The notes: generated from the sequence alone by a model not told the origin. A stretch of DNA of 64,000 nucleotides from Roseiconus nitratireducens (GCF_008629675.1 NZ_VWOX01000003.1:124001-188000), one strand, 5' to 3'. Shown: positions 38,910 to 50,729, counted from the first letter of the stretch. Numbers and translations are program-made.

Positions 38910-41582
38910 TCAGGTGGACACCGCCACCGGGGCGGTGCTGAACACGAAATCCTGGCCGTCATAGTCCACGATCACGGTGGCTCCCTCCTCATACTCGCTT
39001 CGCAACAGCGCCGTCGCCAGCGGGTTCTGCACTTCGCGTTGAATGACCCGTTTCAGCGGACGTGCCCCATAGGTCGGATCGTAGCCCAACTGCGAGATGT
39101 GATCGATCGCCGCATCGGTGACTTCCAACTTCAGGCCGTTGTCCTCCAGTCGCCGCGCCAATTCCTCCAGTTGCAGCGAAACGATGCTCCGAATTTGATC
39201 CTGGTCCAGGGGACGGAAGATCACGGTGTCATCGATCCGGTTGAGGAACTCGGGAAGGAATCGGGCGCGGAGCGCTTCGTGAACGGCTTCCCGCATGTCT
39301 TCTTCGCTTCCACCTTCGGCGGCAATCTTTTGAATGACCTGGCTGCCGGCGTTGCTCGTCATCACGATCACCGTGTTGGTGAAATCAACCGTGCGACCGT
39401 GTCCGTCGGTTAGACGGCCATCATCGAGCACCTGCAGCAGGATGTTGAACACATCCGGGTGGGCCTTTTCCATTTCATCCAACAGGATCACCGCGTAGGG
39501 CCGCCGACGAACCGCCTCGGTCAGCTTGCCGCCTTCTTCGTAACCGACGTATCCGGGAGGCGCGCCGATCAACCGCGACACACTGTGGCGTTCCATGAAT
39601 TCCGACATGTCGATCCGCACCATCGCGTTCTGGTCGTCAAACATGATTTCGGCAAGCGCCTTACAGAGTTCGGTTTTCCCGACACCGGTGGGTCCCAAAA
39701 ATAGGAACGATCCGATCGGACGATTGGGGTCCGACAGCCCGCTTCGGCTCCGGCGGACGGCATCGCTGACCGCTTGCACCGCTTCGTCTTGACCGATCAC
39801 GCGAGAATGCAAGCGTTCTTCCATCACCAGCAACTTGGCGCGTTCGGTTTCCATCATTCGGCTGACGGGAACGCCGGTCCAGGATGAAACGACCTCCGCA
39901 ATCTCCTCGGAAGTGACTTCACGGCGCAGCAATCGCCGTCCTTCGGCTTCCTTCCTTTCACCGCTTTCGGCCGCTTCGGATTCGTGCTTCTCCAACTCTT
40001 CCAGTTTTTGTGCCAGCTTGGTCTGCCGTGACTGCACCTCCAACATCTCTCGATAGAGCTCTTCGGGGTTTTCGCCGCGCAGCTGTTTCTGCTTGGCTTC
40101 GGCATCCAGTTTCGCAAACTGGTGTTCCAAAGACTCGGCTTCCTGGCGAATGGATTGAACACCTTCCAGCCCGATCTTTTCGCTTTCCCATTGCACCCGC
40201 AAATCGGCCAACTCTTTGCCCAGCGAATCCATTTCCTCCTGGATTTCTTCACGCCGCGCCGTGATCGATCGATCGGTATCGTCCTCATCCTGCAGTTGTC
40301 GCTGGGCGAGCTCCAATTGACGCAGGCGGCGTTGAATGCGATCGATCGGCTCCGGCACGCTTTCCTTTTCCATCGCCAGTCGGCTGGTCGCTTCGTCAAC
40401 CAAGTCGATGGCCTTGTCGGGCAGGAAACGATCGGTGATGTAGCGGTTGGATAACTGCGCCGCGGCAACCAGGGCGCTGTCGGTGATCCGAACGCCGTGG
40501 TGCGATTCGTAGCGCGACTTCAGCCCGCGCAGGATCGCGATCGTATCCTCCACACTTGGTTCACCGACAAAGACCGGCTGGAAACGTCGCTCCAACGCGG
40601 CATCCTTTTCGATGTGCTGCCGGTATTCGTCCAGGGTGGTGGCACCCACACAGCGGAGAGCCCCGCGGGCCAGTTCCGGCTTGAGCAGGTTGGCCGCGTC
40701 GGGTGAACCTTCGGCCTTTCCGGCGCCCACGACCAGGTGCAATTCATCGATGAACAGGATGACCTGGCCGTCAGAATCCTTGACTTCGCGGAGCACGGAC
40801 TTGAGCCGTTCTTCGAAGTCCCCACGGAACTTGGCACCAGCGACCAAAGCCCCCATGTCCAGCGCGATCACCCGCTTGTTCTTCAAGCTGTTGGGCACAT
40901 CGGCTTCGAAAATCCGCAGGGCCAGGCCTTCGGCAATCGCCGTCTTGCCCACCCCCGGCTGTCCGATCAGAACGGGGTTGTTCTTCGTCCGCCGCGAGAG
41001 AACCTGGATCACACGTCGGATTTCGTTGTCGCGTCCGATCACCGGGTCCAGTTTTCCGTTGGCGGCCAGTTCGGTCAGGTCGACCCCGTACTTTTCCAAG
41101 GCCTGGTACGTGTCTTCGGCGTTCTGGTCGGTCACGCGAGCACTGCCCCGCACGGCGCTGGCGGCCTTCAGCACGTCATCGGCATCGATCCCGCACAGCG
41201 AGAGCAGGCTTTGCGCTTTGGTCTTCGCTTTGGCGATGCCCAACAGCAAATGTTCGGTGCTGACGAACTCGTCGCGCAAGGATTCGGCCGAGGCGGCGGC
41301 TTCGTTGAGCGCCGATTGCAATTCCGAAGCGATTCCGGGCTGCCGTCCGCCGGTCACCTTGGGCAGCTTCTCTAATTCGCTGTCGGTCAACTGGTGCAGT
41401 TGATCGGTATCGGCATTCATCTTGGACAACAACGCACCGGTGATGCCGTCGGATTCATCCAGCATCGCGGCGAGCAGATGCAGTGACGTGATCTCCGGAT
41501 TTCCGGCGGAGCTCGCGCGGCCCTGCGCCTCGGCGATCAGTCCCTGGGCTTTGGTCGTCAATTTATCGAATCGAAATGTCAT
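38910..41582 (-). CDS. clpB: ATP-dependent disaggregase ClpB
   Basis: 890 residues. ATG 41582 (GTG 41585 is adjacent) follows ggagatgcag. The protein unfolds and rescues aggregated proteins with DnaK. Order: Clp N-domain (1-145), first AAA with Walker [14 protein letters not shown], a coiled-coil middle domain (about 400-535, Glu/Lys/Arg-rich), second AAA with Walker [15 protein letters not shown] and Walker [14 protein letters not shown], then the D2-small domain ending AVST. All ATPase motifs are intact. It is downstream of dnaK on the same strand but separated by a terminator. Confidence 0.97.
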   Translation of the reverse strand: MTFRFDKLTTKAQGLIAEAQGRASSAGNPEITSLHLLAAMLDESDGITGALLSKMNADTDQLHQLTDSELEKLPKVTGGRQPGIASELQSALNEAAASAESLRDEFVSTEHLLLGIAKAKTKAQSLLSLCGIDADDVLKAASAVRGSARVTDQNAEDTYQALEKYGVDLTELAANGKLDPVIGRDNEIRRVIQVLSRRTKNNPVLIGQPGVGKTAIAEGLALRIFEADVPNSLKNKRVIALDMGALVAGAKFRGDFEERLKSVLREVKDSDGQVILFIDELHLVVGAGKAEGSPDAANLLKPELARGALRCVGATTLDEYRQHIEKDAALERRFQPVFVGEPSVEDTIAILRGLKSRYESHHGVRITDSALVAAAQLSNRYITDRFLPDKAIDLVDEATSRLAMEKESVPEPIDRIQRRLRQLELAQRQLQDEDDTDRSITARREEIQEEMDSLGKELADLRVQWESEKIGLEGVQSIRQEAESLEHQFAKLDAEAKQKQLRGENPEELYREMLEVQSRQTKLAQKLEELEKHESEAAESGERKEAEGRRLLRREVTSEEIAEVVSSWTGVPVSRMMETERAKLLVMEERLHSRVIGQDEAVQAVSDAVRRSRSGLSDPNRPIGSFLFLGPTGVGKTELCKALAEIMFDDQNAMVRIDMSEFMERHSVSRLIGAPPGYVGYEEGGKLTEAVRRRPYAVILLDEMEKAHPDVFNILLQVLDDGRLTDGHGRTVDFTNTVIVMTSNAGSQVIQKIAAEGGSEEDMREAVHEALRARFLPEFLNRIDDTVIFRPLDQDQIRSIVSLQLEELARRLEDNGLKLEVTDAAIDHISQLGYDPTYGARPLKRVIQREVQNPLATALLRSEYEEGATVIVDYDGQDFVFSTAPVAVST

Positions 41583-41727
41583 CACTGCATCTCCCCGTGA
41601 ATCGTCCCGTCCGCGGTTCGGCGAAGAACCGGCCGGTGGTTGTGCGGGACGTTGAACTCTTGTTTCCGCAAATCATTTGGTTGGGCACATACCGCCCCCG
41701 GCCCCCGAATGGACAGGGGCTGACGGC

Positions 41728-41759
41728 ACAAAAAAAGACGGGCGACAGGGCACCCGTCT
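41728..41759 (-). terminator. Intrinsic terminator of dnaK
   Basis: On the minus strand, agacggg / cccgtct forms a perfect 7-bp stem with a 10-base loop followed by seven T. It lies about 55 bases after the dnaK stop, so dnaK and clpB are probably separate transcripts. Confidence 0.85.
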
Positions 41760-41813
41760 GTCGATCGCCGCGGGCGGGCCGCGGCGTGATCGTCGATTGA
41801 CCCTGCGGGCGAA

Positions 41814-43763
<1,950 letters not shown>

Positions 43764-44383
43764 AGCAATGCGTCTCCGTTGATTTCGTAACTGGTCGGAT
43801 GAGGTCGCCTTCGGCTCGATCCGCGATCCGGCCTGACGACGTGTGAGTTGATAAAGTGGATTCGGGTTGAACGACGTCTCGGGTGTCGCGTGACGGTTCC
43901 GATTTCGGAAGCCAACTGCGATCACGACAACGTCGCTGGTGTCGGACCGAGCGTCGGACCTGAGCGAAAACTCTGCCTGTCGCTCGCGTGTCCGCCGCCT
44001 GTCGTTTTCGCCCACTCGGACGACGTTTGGGGTTTTTCGCAAAGGCCGTGCCAGAGCCGAAATCGCCGCGAGATTTTTCTCGCTGCCACGACAAATCCGT
44101 CGCAAACCGTTGAGATGAAGGCCTTTTCAGAAACCACGCAGGCGAAAATCTCCTTTTTGGCAGTCCGCCCGTTTCGCGGTTTTGACGCGGGAAATGGCCG
44201 ATGCCAAATTGACAGTTGCCAGGTTCCGTCGACCGCCGCCGGCTCGCGGAAAGAATCTTGGAAGATTGATTGTCAGAAATGGAGTTCGGCTGGGTCTTCT
44301 CCACAGCAAGCCGGTGACGTTGCCAGGACGTCTCGGTGACTCATCGGATCCTCCAAAACGCACCACCTCCTCCCGCGTCTGCC
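43764..44383. other. Divergent region between dnaK and the ECF sigma gene
   Basis: 620 bases. It must contain the dnaK promoter (minus) and probably the promoter of the ECF sigma-kinase-repeat protein trio (plus). I looked for the CIRCE inverted repeat (ttagcactc-n9-gagtgctaa) and did not find it. No gene is supported. A TTGACA is present near 44211 on the plus strand but has no matching -10. Confidence 0.4.
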
Positions 44384-45070
44384 ATGAACCGCTGGCCTGA
44401 AACACAGACGACGCTGCTGCAACGCATGTCCGATCCTCGCGACGACGCGGCCTGGCTGCGATTCGACGAGCTTTATCGGCCGGTGATCTACCGCTACGCC
44501 CGTGCACGCGGGCTGCAACACAGTGATGCCGAATCGTTGGTAGCGGAGGTCATGTCGCGCGTGTTTCGGGCCGCCCGGCGCTGGGCCGCCGCGTCCTCAG
44601 GCCCCAACGACGGCCACCGCACCAGAACCAGGGCCGATGCAAACCGTCCGGACGAACGCCCCCAACACTTTCGTGCCTGGTTGTACCGCGTCGCCGAAAA
44701 CTCGCTGCTGAATCTGGTCACCCGCCAACTGGCCCGCCGCGGAACCGGAGGTACGAGCCACCAACTTTCCATGGCCGGCCGGCCGATGCCCGACGAACTG
44801 TCGCGAGAGATCTGGCAAACCCAACATCAACAACAACTGTTCATGCGCGCCGCCCGCGCCGTCCAGTCTCAGGTCGACTCGGAACACTGGGAAGTGTTCT
44901 GGAGAACTCACGTCGACGGAGACTCGATCCCTCAAACGGCGGAACGCTTTGCGCGCTCGACCGGATCGGTTTACGCGATCCGCAGCCGCATCCTCAAGCG
45001 ATTGCGTGATCAGGTCAACCGAATGAAGCGGCTGGACGACGCTTCAACCCCTGACGGAGAAACGGCATGA
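44384..45070 (+). CDS. ECF-type RNA polymerase sigma factor
   Basis: 228 residues from ATG 44384 (MNRWPETQTTLLQRMSDPRD), the usual start of planctomycete sigma factors; an in-frame ATG at 44336 would add 16 doubtful residues. Region 2 shows FDELYRPVIYRYARARGLQ and SDAESLVAEVMSRVFRAA; region 4 shows SIPQTAERFARSTGSVYAIR as the helix-turn-helix. A polar insert (SGPNDGHRTRTRADANRPDE) separates them. The stop overlaps the start of the Ser/Thr kinase by four bases (ATGA), a layout typical of ECF groups tied to kinases in planctomycetes. The target promoter is unknown. Confidence 0.9.
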   Translation: MNRWPETQTTLLQRMSDPRDDAAWLRFDELYRPVIYRYARARGLQHSDAESLVAEVMSRVFRAARRWAAASSGPNDGHRTRTRADANRPDERPQHFRAWLYRVAENSLLNLVTRQLARRGTGGTSHQLSMAGRPMPDELSREIWQTQHQQQLFMRAARAVQSQVDSEHWEVFWRTHVDGDSIPQTAERFARSTGSVYAIRSRILKRLRDQVNRMKRLDDASTPDGETA

Positions 45071-46692
45071 GTGAATCCGTTCAGCCGGAACGCCGCTGCC
45101 CGTCGGCGGCACAGTGGGAACATTGGTTCCATGCCGACGGTCAAAGCCATGACGACGAGAACGTGCTGCTGGACCACTTGGAATCCTGCGTGAATTGTCA
45201 ACGTCAGGTCGATCAATGGTCTGCGGACGATCCGTTTCACGCGCAGTCGCGTGAGATCCTTCGCAACACAGGGTTGTCCAGCCTGGACTGGGGCCAGCAC
45301 GCCGTCGACGGCGACGAGAACCTGGGATTGGCGGCAGCGCCCCATGAAGGCCTGATCTTACTGGTGCAATCCCTGTTGGCCCCCAGTGAAACCGAGCGAT
45401 CACTCGGACGGCTGGGACGGTTCGAAGTGATGGGAATCGTCGGCAGCGGAGGCATGGGCATCGTGCTCAAGGCCCGCAGCATCGATGTCGATCGTGTCGT
45501 GGCCATCAAGATCCCCCAGCCCCATTTCTGGCAATCCTCCGATGCTCTGTTGACACTTGAACGCGAAGCGCGGTCGGCGGCCGCCGTGGTGCATCCCAAC
45601 GTGATCGCGATCTACCACATCGACCGCTACCGCGATCTCCCGTACCTGGTGATGCCTTACCTGCCCGGCGATTCGCTGCAGCGCCGGATCCACGACGGCG
45701 GGGCGCTGGGACCGTCCGAAAGTCTTCGCATCCTCCGACAGATCGCAGCCGCCTTGGCCGCAGCCCATCGCTGCGGCGTCGTTCACCGTGACGTCAAACC
45801 CGCCAACGTCTTGTTGGGCGCAGGGACGGACCGCGTCGTGCTGACCGACTTCGGATTGGCCAAGGTCCAATCCGACGCCACCTGCACCGCGACGGGGACC
45901 TTTGCCGGGACGCCGATCTACCTCTCGCCCGAACAGGCCCGTGGTGTCGGCGCCGGACCGGCCGGCGACGTGTACAGCCTGGGAACCGTGTTGTGGACGA
46001 TGCTTTGTGGCCGTCCGCCGTTGGCCGGCCTGAACACCCACGCCATCGTCCGTCGCATCGCCGATTCCGATCTTCCGAATCTTCGTGACGAAGTCGAAGG
46101 GCTGCCCGACTGGCTGTACCGCTTGATCGATCTGCTGCACGCCCCGGTTCCGGCCGATCGCCCGTCGGCTTCCCAGATCGTCCAATGGGTCCAGATCTGT
46201 GAACAACACCTCAGTGACGGCCGCTCGGTTCGGCTGCCGCCGGCATTGGAATCTCCGCCCACCGGACGCCGCCGAAGATGGGCGATTGCCGGAGCTTTGA
46301 TTGCGGTGGTGTCGATGGTTTCGCTGTCCGTTTGGATGCCACCACGATCGCAGCCGCCCCCGGCCGAGATGCATCCGGAGAAACCCGCGGCGGAGCCCGC
46401 TCAGCGCAAACTCAACCCAACCGCCGACACACCGGACACCGCGGAATCGGCTTCGCAAACGACCGAATCAGAAATCGTGCTGCAGTCGCCGCAACCAACG
46501 TTGCCGAAGGCCGAAACGCCGGCAGCCGAATCGCCGGCAAACAAGGAAGACCAGTCTCGTCCACCTCTCAGCTTGGAGGCAATCGAATGGTTGGACCAAA
46601 CAAAAAATGACCTGCAAACCATGCAACGTGAAACACTGCCTCGCTGGGATGCAGCGATTGATTCCTTGGAAACGGAAACCGGCAGCGATTGA
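45067..46692 (+). CDS. Membrane Ser/Thr protein kinase with N-terminal ZAS-like motif
   Basis: 541 residues. Residues 37-44 read HLESCVNC, the HX3CX2C zinc motif of ZAS anti-sigma factors, just after the coupled sigma gene. The kinase domain (about 117-380) has the P-loop GSGGMG (126-131), Lys148 in VAIKIP, HRDVKPAN (Asp242), DFG (261-263) and SPEQARG, so it should be active. A transmembrane helix lies at about 405-424 (WAIAGALIAVVSMVSLSVWM), followed by a Pro/Glu/Ala-rich periplasmic tail of about 115 residues. The start overlaps the sigma stop (ATGA); the stop overlaps the next ATG (TGATG). It likely controls the adjacent sigma factor. Confidence 0.92.
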   Translation: MSESVQPERRCPSAAQWEHWFHADGQSHDDENVLLDHLESCVNCQRQVDQWSADDPFHAQSREILRNTGLSSLDWGQHAVDGDENLGLAAAPHEGLILLVQSLLAPSETERSLGRLGRFEVMGIVGSGGMGIVLKARSIDVDRVVAIKIPQPHFWQSSDALLTLEREARSAAAVVHPNVIAIYHIDRYRDLPYLVMPYLPGDSLQRRIHDGGALGPSESLRILRQIAAALAAAHRCGVVHRDVKPANVLLGAGTDRVVLTDFGLAKVQSDATCTATGTFAGTPIYLSPEQARGVGAGPAGDVYSLGTVLWTMLCGRPPLAGLNTHAIVRRIADSDLPNLRDEVEGLPDWLYRLIDLLHAPVPADRPSASQIVQWVQICEQHLSDGRSVRLPPALESPPTGRRRRWAIAGALIAVVSMVSLSVWMPPRSQPPPAEMHPEKPAAEPAQRKLNPTADTPDTAESASQTTESEIVLQSPQPTLPKAETPAAESPANKEDQSRPPLSLEAIEWLDQTKNDLQTMQRETLPRWDAAIDSLETETGSD

Positions 46693-48551
46693 TGTCCCTC
46701 GAAACCATCTCCGCTGCCATCCAAACCCTCGCCGACTCTTCTTCTCACGACTTCGACTCCGACCCAATGACGGCACCTCCCATGAACACGACGCGCGTCT
46801 CAATCACCTGCTGCCTGCTCTGGCTGTGCGGAGTCGTCCAACTTCCGATGGCAATCGCCGACCAGGAAGTTCTGTTCCTCAAACCGGATGGGTCGCCAGC
46901 CGGTGATGTCAAGGTTTATCAAACCCCCGTCCATCACCCGGGAGGCATGGGTGAAATGGGAATGGAAGACATGATGATGATGGACATGGAGGGCGGCTCT
47001 GGCATGGGAGCCGCCGGAATGGAAATGGGCGGAATGTCGGGGATGGGAGGGATGGGATCGATGATGATGGGAATGGGAGGCTACGACTCGGCCTCGATCG
47101 CGGGTCGCGTGCTCTTCAAGGGAGAACCCGTCGGTGATTTCAAGGCGTTGCCTTCACACAGCGGCGGCAAAGTGACATTCTCGTCGCCTCAAATCGCTGA
47201 ACCACAACGAGGCCCTCACCGCTACAACGGAGATGTCCTGGCGGTCAGCGATTCCGGATTGAGCTTTTTGCCGGCGGGAACTCCGCTCAAGCCGACCGTC
47301 AAGCTTCGGCGGGGAGGCCAGATCCGCGCCGCTACGCCGTCAGGCATCGATCCCGCCCGCTACCAACTGTTGATCTGCTGGCAGGACGGGTTCGCGTGGC
47401 CAACCGATCCGATGGTCACGGAATTCCCGAACGTCAAAATCGCGGGGAACGTCGATCTGTCCAACTGGCGGTTTCAACCACGCTTTCAGGTCTACCAGAC
47501 CTCACCGTTCGATCGCCCGATTGAACTTCCTCCCGGAGAGTCTCGGATCACGATCGTCCCCAAACCGTTGCCGGGCGAAGATGCCAAACCACTCAAAGGA
47601 CGCGAGTTGTTTGACCTCCTGACCGCGGGCGGCCCCAGTCAGATCGTGCTGGTTCGGGGCAACGAGAAGCAACCGATCGACGTTACATTTCCGCCCCTGC
47701 AAACGATCCAAATCGACCTGGAACAAGACCGCCGCGACCCGCTTCCCGACTGGGGAGATCAATCGAGTCGGGTCTACCGCCTGGGCAATCCGGATACCAA
47801 GCTGAATGTGAAACCACAGACCGATCCGTTTGGAAATGTTCCATCAGTCTCGATCAGTTCAACCTCCGAGTTGACTCTGTACTTGAACCAACTTCGCCAG
47901 TGGCGTTCTTCCTACTTCACCGGCCGCACACCGTCGGTCGTCAATGAAGATTCCGTTCAATTCGACGCCATTGCTCCGGGGACCTACTACCTGAACGAAG
48001 AAACGCCGTCGGAAACGGTGACCCTGCCGGTCGATTCTCCTTCCTATCAAAATGGCATTGTCCGATTTCAAATTGGAACTCGCCAACTTGGCGTCGAGCT
48101 GCCTCTTTTCCGAGTCGAACAGCCCCCCGAAGCCGAAGCGTCGACCGAGCATCGTCAAACCACCGAACATCTATCTAACAGCCCCAATCAGCCGAGCGCC
48201 GCGGACGATGCCACGACCCTGAAAACCGTGCGGCAACTCCTGGACGAAGTCGAGACCGCGATGCGACGGATGTCGCAGCACCGTCAGCGGTTGTTGCGAT
48301 TGCAAGAAACGTTGACGAAGCGTTCCGGCAACCAGTCACCGAACCCACGTCCCGCCAAGAGCCCACCTGCGACCGCTGATCCGTTCGGCGGCGCCCCTCC
48401 ATCGGACTCAGACGACCCTTTCAGCCCAGGTCCCGGCGCCGATCCCTTCGGGCAGGGTTCGGACAATCCGTTCGGCCCGACAACCGGTGATCCGTTCGGC
48501 GCTTCAGAAGATCCGTTCGGCGGGGCATCGGGGGATCCGTTCGGCGGATAG
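46692..48551 (+). CDS. Exported Met/Gly-rich protein with C-terminal DPFG repeats
   Basis: 619 residues from ATG 46692, which overlaps the kinase stop (TGATG); ATG 46782 is an alternative that would put the signal peptide (MNTTRVSITCCLLWLCGVVQ) at the very start. Bases 46941-47083 encode about 48 residues with some 18 Met in GMG/GMEM patterns. A long beta-rich middle region follows, with carboxypeptidase-regulatory or Ig-like character that I cannot assign. A short helical segment comes next, and finally seven DPFG/DPFS/NPFG repeats (48376-48548). I do not know the function. The coupling to the kinase suggests it is a target, a sensor, or a partner of that pathway. Confidence 0.85.
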   Translation: MSLETISAAIQTLADSSSHDFDSDPMTAPPMNTTRVSITCCLLWLCGVVQLPMAIADQEVLFLKPDGSPAGDVKVYQTPVHHPGGMGEMGMEDMMMMDMEGGSGMGAAGMEMGGMSGMGGMGSMMMGMGGYDSASIAGRVLFKGEPVGDFKALPSHSGGKVTFSSPQIAEPQRGPHRYNGDVLAVSDSGLSFLPAGTPLKPTVKLRRGGQIRAATPSGIDPARYQLLICWQDGFAWPTDPMVTEFPNVKIAGNVDLSNWRFQPRFQVYQTSPFDRPIELPPGESRITIVPKPLPGEDAKPLKGRELFDLLTAGGPSQIVLVRGNEKQPIDVTFPPLQTIQIDLEQDRRDPLPDWGDQSSRVYRLGNPDTKLNVKPQTDPFGNVPSVSISSTSELTLYLNQLRQWRSSYFTGRTPSVVNEDSVQFDAIAPGTYYLNEETPSETVTLPVDSPSYQNGIVRFQIGTRQLGVELPLFRVEQPPEAEASTEHRQTTEHLSNSPNQPSAADDATTLKTVRQLLDEVETAMRRMSQHRQRLLRLQETLTKRSGNQSPNPRPAKSPPATADPFGGAPPSDSDDPFSPGPGADPFGQGSDNPFGPTTGDPFGASEDPFGGASGDPFGG

Positions 48552-48599
48552 CAATTTCTGACCCGCGATCCAAGCGTCCAAAACCGATCATCGGCCGAA

Positions 48600-50051
48600 T
48601 CAAGGCTGCTTGTCGATGACGATGTTCTTGATGTCGTTGGGCTGGTCCGGGCCCGGCGTGCTGCGACCGCGTTGGACCTGCCGTTCCAACTCCTGGTGAA
48701 GCTGCTGGACCTTGTCGGGAAAACGCTCGGCCAGGTTCTGTTGTTCCCCCAGATCCTCGTCCAGATTGATCAGCTGCACCATCGGCTTGCCCTGCTTGCG
48801 ATACTCCGCCCAACTCTTCTTGCTCGGCCGCTTCCCCGTCCATCCGCCCGAGGCGGGGCACAAGGACAACTTCCACTCGCCGTCGCGGATGGCAAAGTAG
48901 CCGGAAACACTGTGATGGACGACGTGTTTTCGGCCATCGGTCTGCTGCCCGGTCAGCGACGGCAGGAAACTCACGCTGTCCTCGGCGGCGTCGTCTGGCA
49001 AATCGACGGCCAGGATGTCGGCGACCGTGCGGATCACATCCGTCAAACAGATCAAATCGTCACAACGTGTTCCCGGAGCAACGACACCGGGCCAGGAAAC
49101 CAGAAACGGCACACGATGACCTCCGTCCCAAATGTCTGCTTTGGAGCCGCGTAAGGGCCCGCTGGGATAGTGCCCCATTTGCTGCAACTGATTGATCTTC
49201 GACGTCGGCCCGGAGGTGCCGTTGTCGCTGCTGCAGATGATCAGCGTGTTATCAAGCTGTCCGGCATCCCGCAGCGCGGCGACAACCTGACCAAAGCTTT
49301 CATCGGTCTGCATGACAAAGTCGGCGTGGGCGTTCAAGCCACTCTTCCCTTGCCATTGCGACGTCGGCACCACCGGTGAATGGGGCGAACTCCAGGGAAC
49401 GTACAGAAAGAATGGCTGCTGAGAATCCTTCCGGGATTGAATGTACTCAACGGCCTGTTCGGTCAGACGCGGCAACATTTCGATGGGCTCGATTTGTTCG
49501 GTCACCTGGTCGTTGTCGATCCAGGTTCGAATCTGTCGCGCGTGATGAAAGCCGTGGAACTCGTCAAAGCCGCCTCGATCTAAGGGGCCATGCGTCACGC
49601 GACCCCCGACGTCCACCGCTTTGGCGATGTGCTCGCCATCAAACAACATTCCCAAGTGCCATTTGCCGATCACCGCGGTGTCGTACCCCTGTTCACTCAA
49701 CAGCTTGGCCAAGGTCAACCGGTCCTCGGCGATCAGCGATTCGCCTCCGGTCAGCACACCCGACTGCAATCGTGTCCGCCAGGCGTAGCGACCGGTCATC
49801 AGTCCGTACCGGGTCGGCGTGCAGACGGAAGAACCACTGTGCGCATCGGTGAAAACCATGCCGCTTTCGGCAATCGCATCCAAGTTGGGCGTGGGGATCT
49901 TGCCCCGCGTCGGATTCAGGCATTGCAATTCGCCAAAACCCATGTCGTCGGCCAGCATGATCACGACGTTGGGGCGTTCGGACGCCCCCGCGGGATGCCC
50001 CAAGAGGGCGAGAGCGGCAACGGCGGCGACAAGAAAGAACGAACGATTCAT
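48600..50051 (-). CDS. Exported arylsulfatase-family protein
   Basis: 483 residues with a signal peptide (MNRSFFLVAAVAALALLGHP). The FGly site lies in SSVCTPTRYGLMTGRYAW, with the cysteine to be converted at Cys77 and the consensus CxPxR plus TGR. Metal ligands are seen in NVVIMLADDMGFGEL and later in ICSSDNGTSGP. The enzyme probably removes sulfate from a marine polysaccharide; the exact glycan cannot be read from the sequence. SlyX lies upstream on the same strand with a 100-base gap. Confidence 0.95.
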   Translation of the reverse strand: MNRSFFLVAAVAALALLGHPAGASERPNVVIMLADDMGFGELQCLNPTRGKIPTPNLDAIAESGMVFTDAHSGSSVCTPTRYGLMTGRYAWRTRLQSGVLTGGESLIAEDRLTLAKLLSEQGYDTAVIGKWHLGMLFDGEHIAKAVDVGGRVTHGPLDRGGFDEFHGFHHARQIRTWIDNDQVTEQIEPIEMLPRLTEQAVEYIQSRKDSQQPFFLYVPWSSPHSPVVPTSQWQGKSGLNAHADFVMQTDESFGQVVAALRDAGQLDNTLIICSSDNGTSGPTSKINQLQQMGHYPSGPLRGSKADIWDGGHRVPFLVSWPGVVAPGTRCDDLICLTDVIRTVADILAVDLPDDAAEDSVSFLPSLTGQQTDGRKHVVHHSVSGYFAIRDGEWKLSLCPASGGWTGKRPSKKSWAEYRKQGKPMVQLINLDEDLGEQQNLAERFPDKVQQLHQELERQVQRGRSTPGPDQPNDIKNIVIDKQP

Positions 50052-50151
50052 GGCATGTGGTTTCAGATCGAGGAAGGCTGCGGGTTACCCGACAGTTACC
50101 CGACGCGGGCCGCCAACGCGGCAAGCTCCGTCGTGGGTCGGCTGACCGAAA

Positions 50152-50367
50152 TCAGTAGTGTGGCGGCTTCTCTTCCAGGGGGTCCCCCGGCGCCTGGTCA
50201 TCATTCTTCAGTGATTCGACCACCCGCTCCCACTGCTGAACCTGCTTTCGCAATCGGTCCAGTCGGCCGGCTTGATCGGTGACCACATCATTGAGCACTT
50301 CGTATTGGCGCTGCAGGTGGGCAAGTTGAACCTGCAGATCGACGATTTTCTCGGAGTCGGTTTTCAT
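50152..50367 (-). CDS. slyX: SlyX family small coiled-coil protein
   Basis: 71 residues from ATG 50367 (MKTDSEKIVDLQVQLAHLQR); a further upstream ATG would add nine residues. The protein is one long coiled coil and ends in the family's EKPPHY tail. The function of SlyX is unknown. Its start is close to a repeat-rich gap. Confidence 0.85.
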   Translation of the reverse strand: MKTDSEKIVDLQVQLAHLQRQYEVLNDVVTDQAGRLDRLRKQVQQWERVVESLKNDDQAPGDPLEEKPPHY

Positions 50368-50405
50368 GTGGTTACTATAACGGGACGCGGACATGGCCGC
50401 ACTTT

Positions 50406-50425
50406 CCGTCGGCTCAAGCCGACGG
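50406..50425. repeat. Dispersed palindrome ccgtcggc-tcaa-gccgacgg
   Basis: A perfect 8-bp stem with a 4-base loop; the same stem with loop gcaa is at 32814-32833. Both copies are intergenic. Confidence 0.75.
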
Positions 50426-50550
50426 CAGACGTCTGTCGTCGCGTCGCGATTTGGAAAGCCCTGTTCCGCCGGCCAGCATCCGTTTTCGATTCGCGACGTG
50501 GAAAGCCGCGGCCACGTGAAGCGGACCTCTCTTGGCCAACAATGGTCAAT

Positions 50551-50729
50551 TCACCCTCCCGCAAGGAGGTCGTGCAGCTTTCCTTCACCCTCCCTCCGGG
50601 AGGGTCGCGGAGGAGCTTGCGACGACGCGGGGAGGGGACGGCCGGCGTCATTGTTTTTCAGTGGGTTCTATAAGACACCCTCCCCGGAGCCTCGTTCCTC
50701 GTCTCCGACCCTCCCGCAAGCGGGAGGGT
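50551..50729. repeat. Cluster of ccctccc/gggaggg inverted repeats
   Basis: Three related units are present: tcaccctcccgcaaggagg from 50551, the perfect hairpin accctccc-tcc-gggagggt at 50587-50605, and the perfect hairpin accctcccg-caag-cgggagggt at 50708-50729, the last in the opposite arrangement. Together they look like a mobile or amplified intergenic element (REP/MITE-like). Confidence 0.7.
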
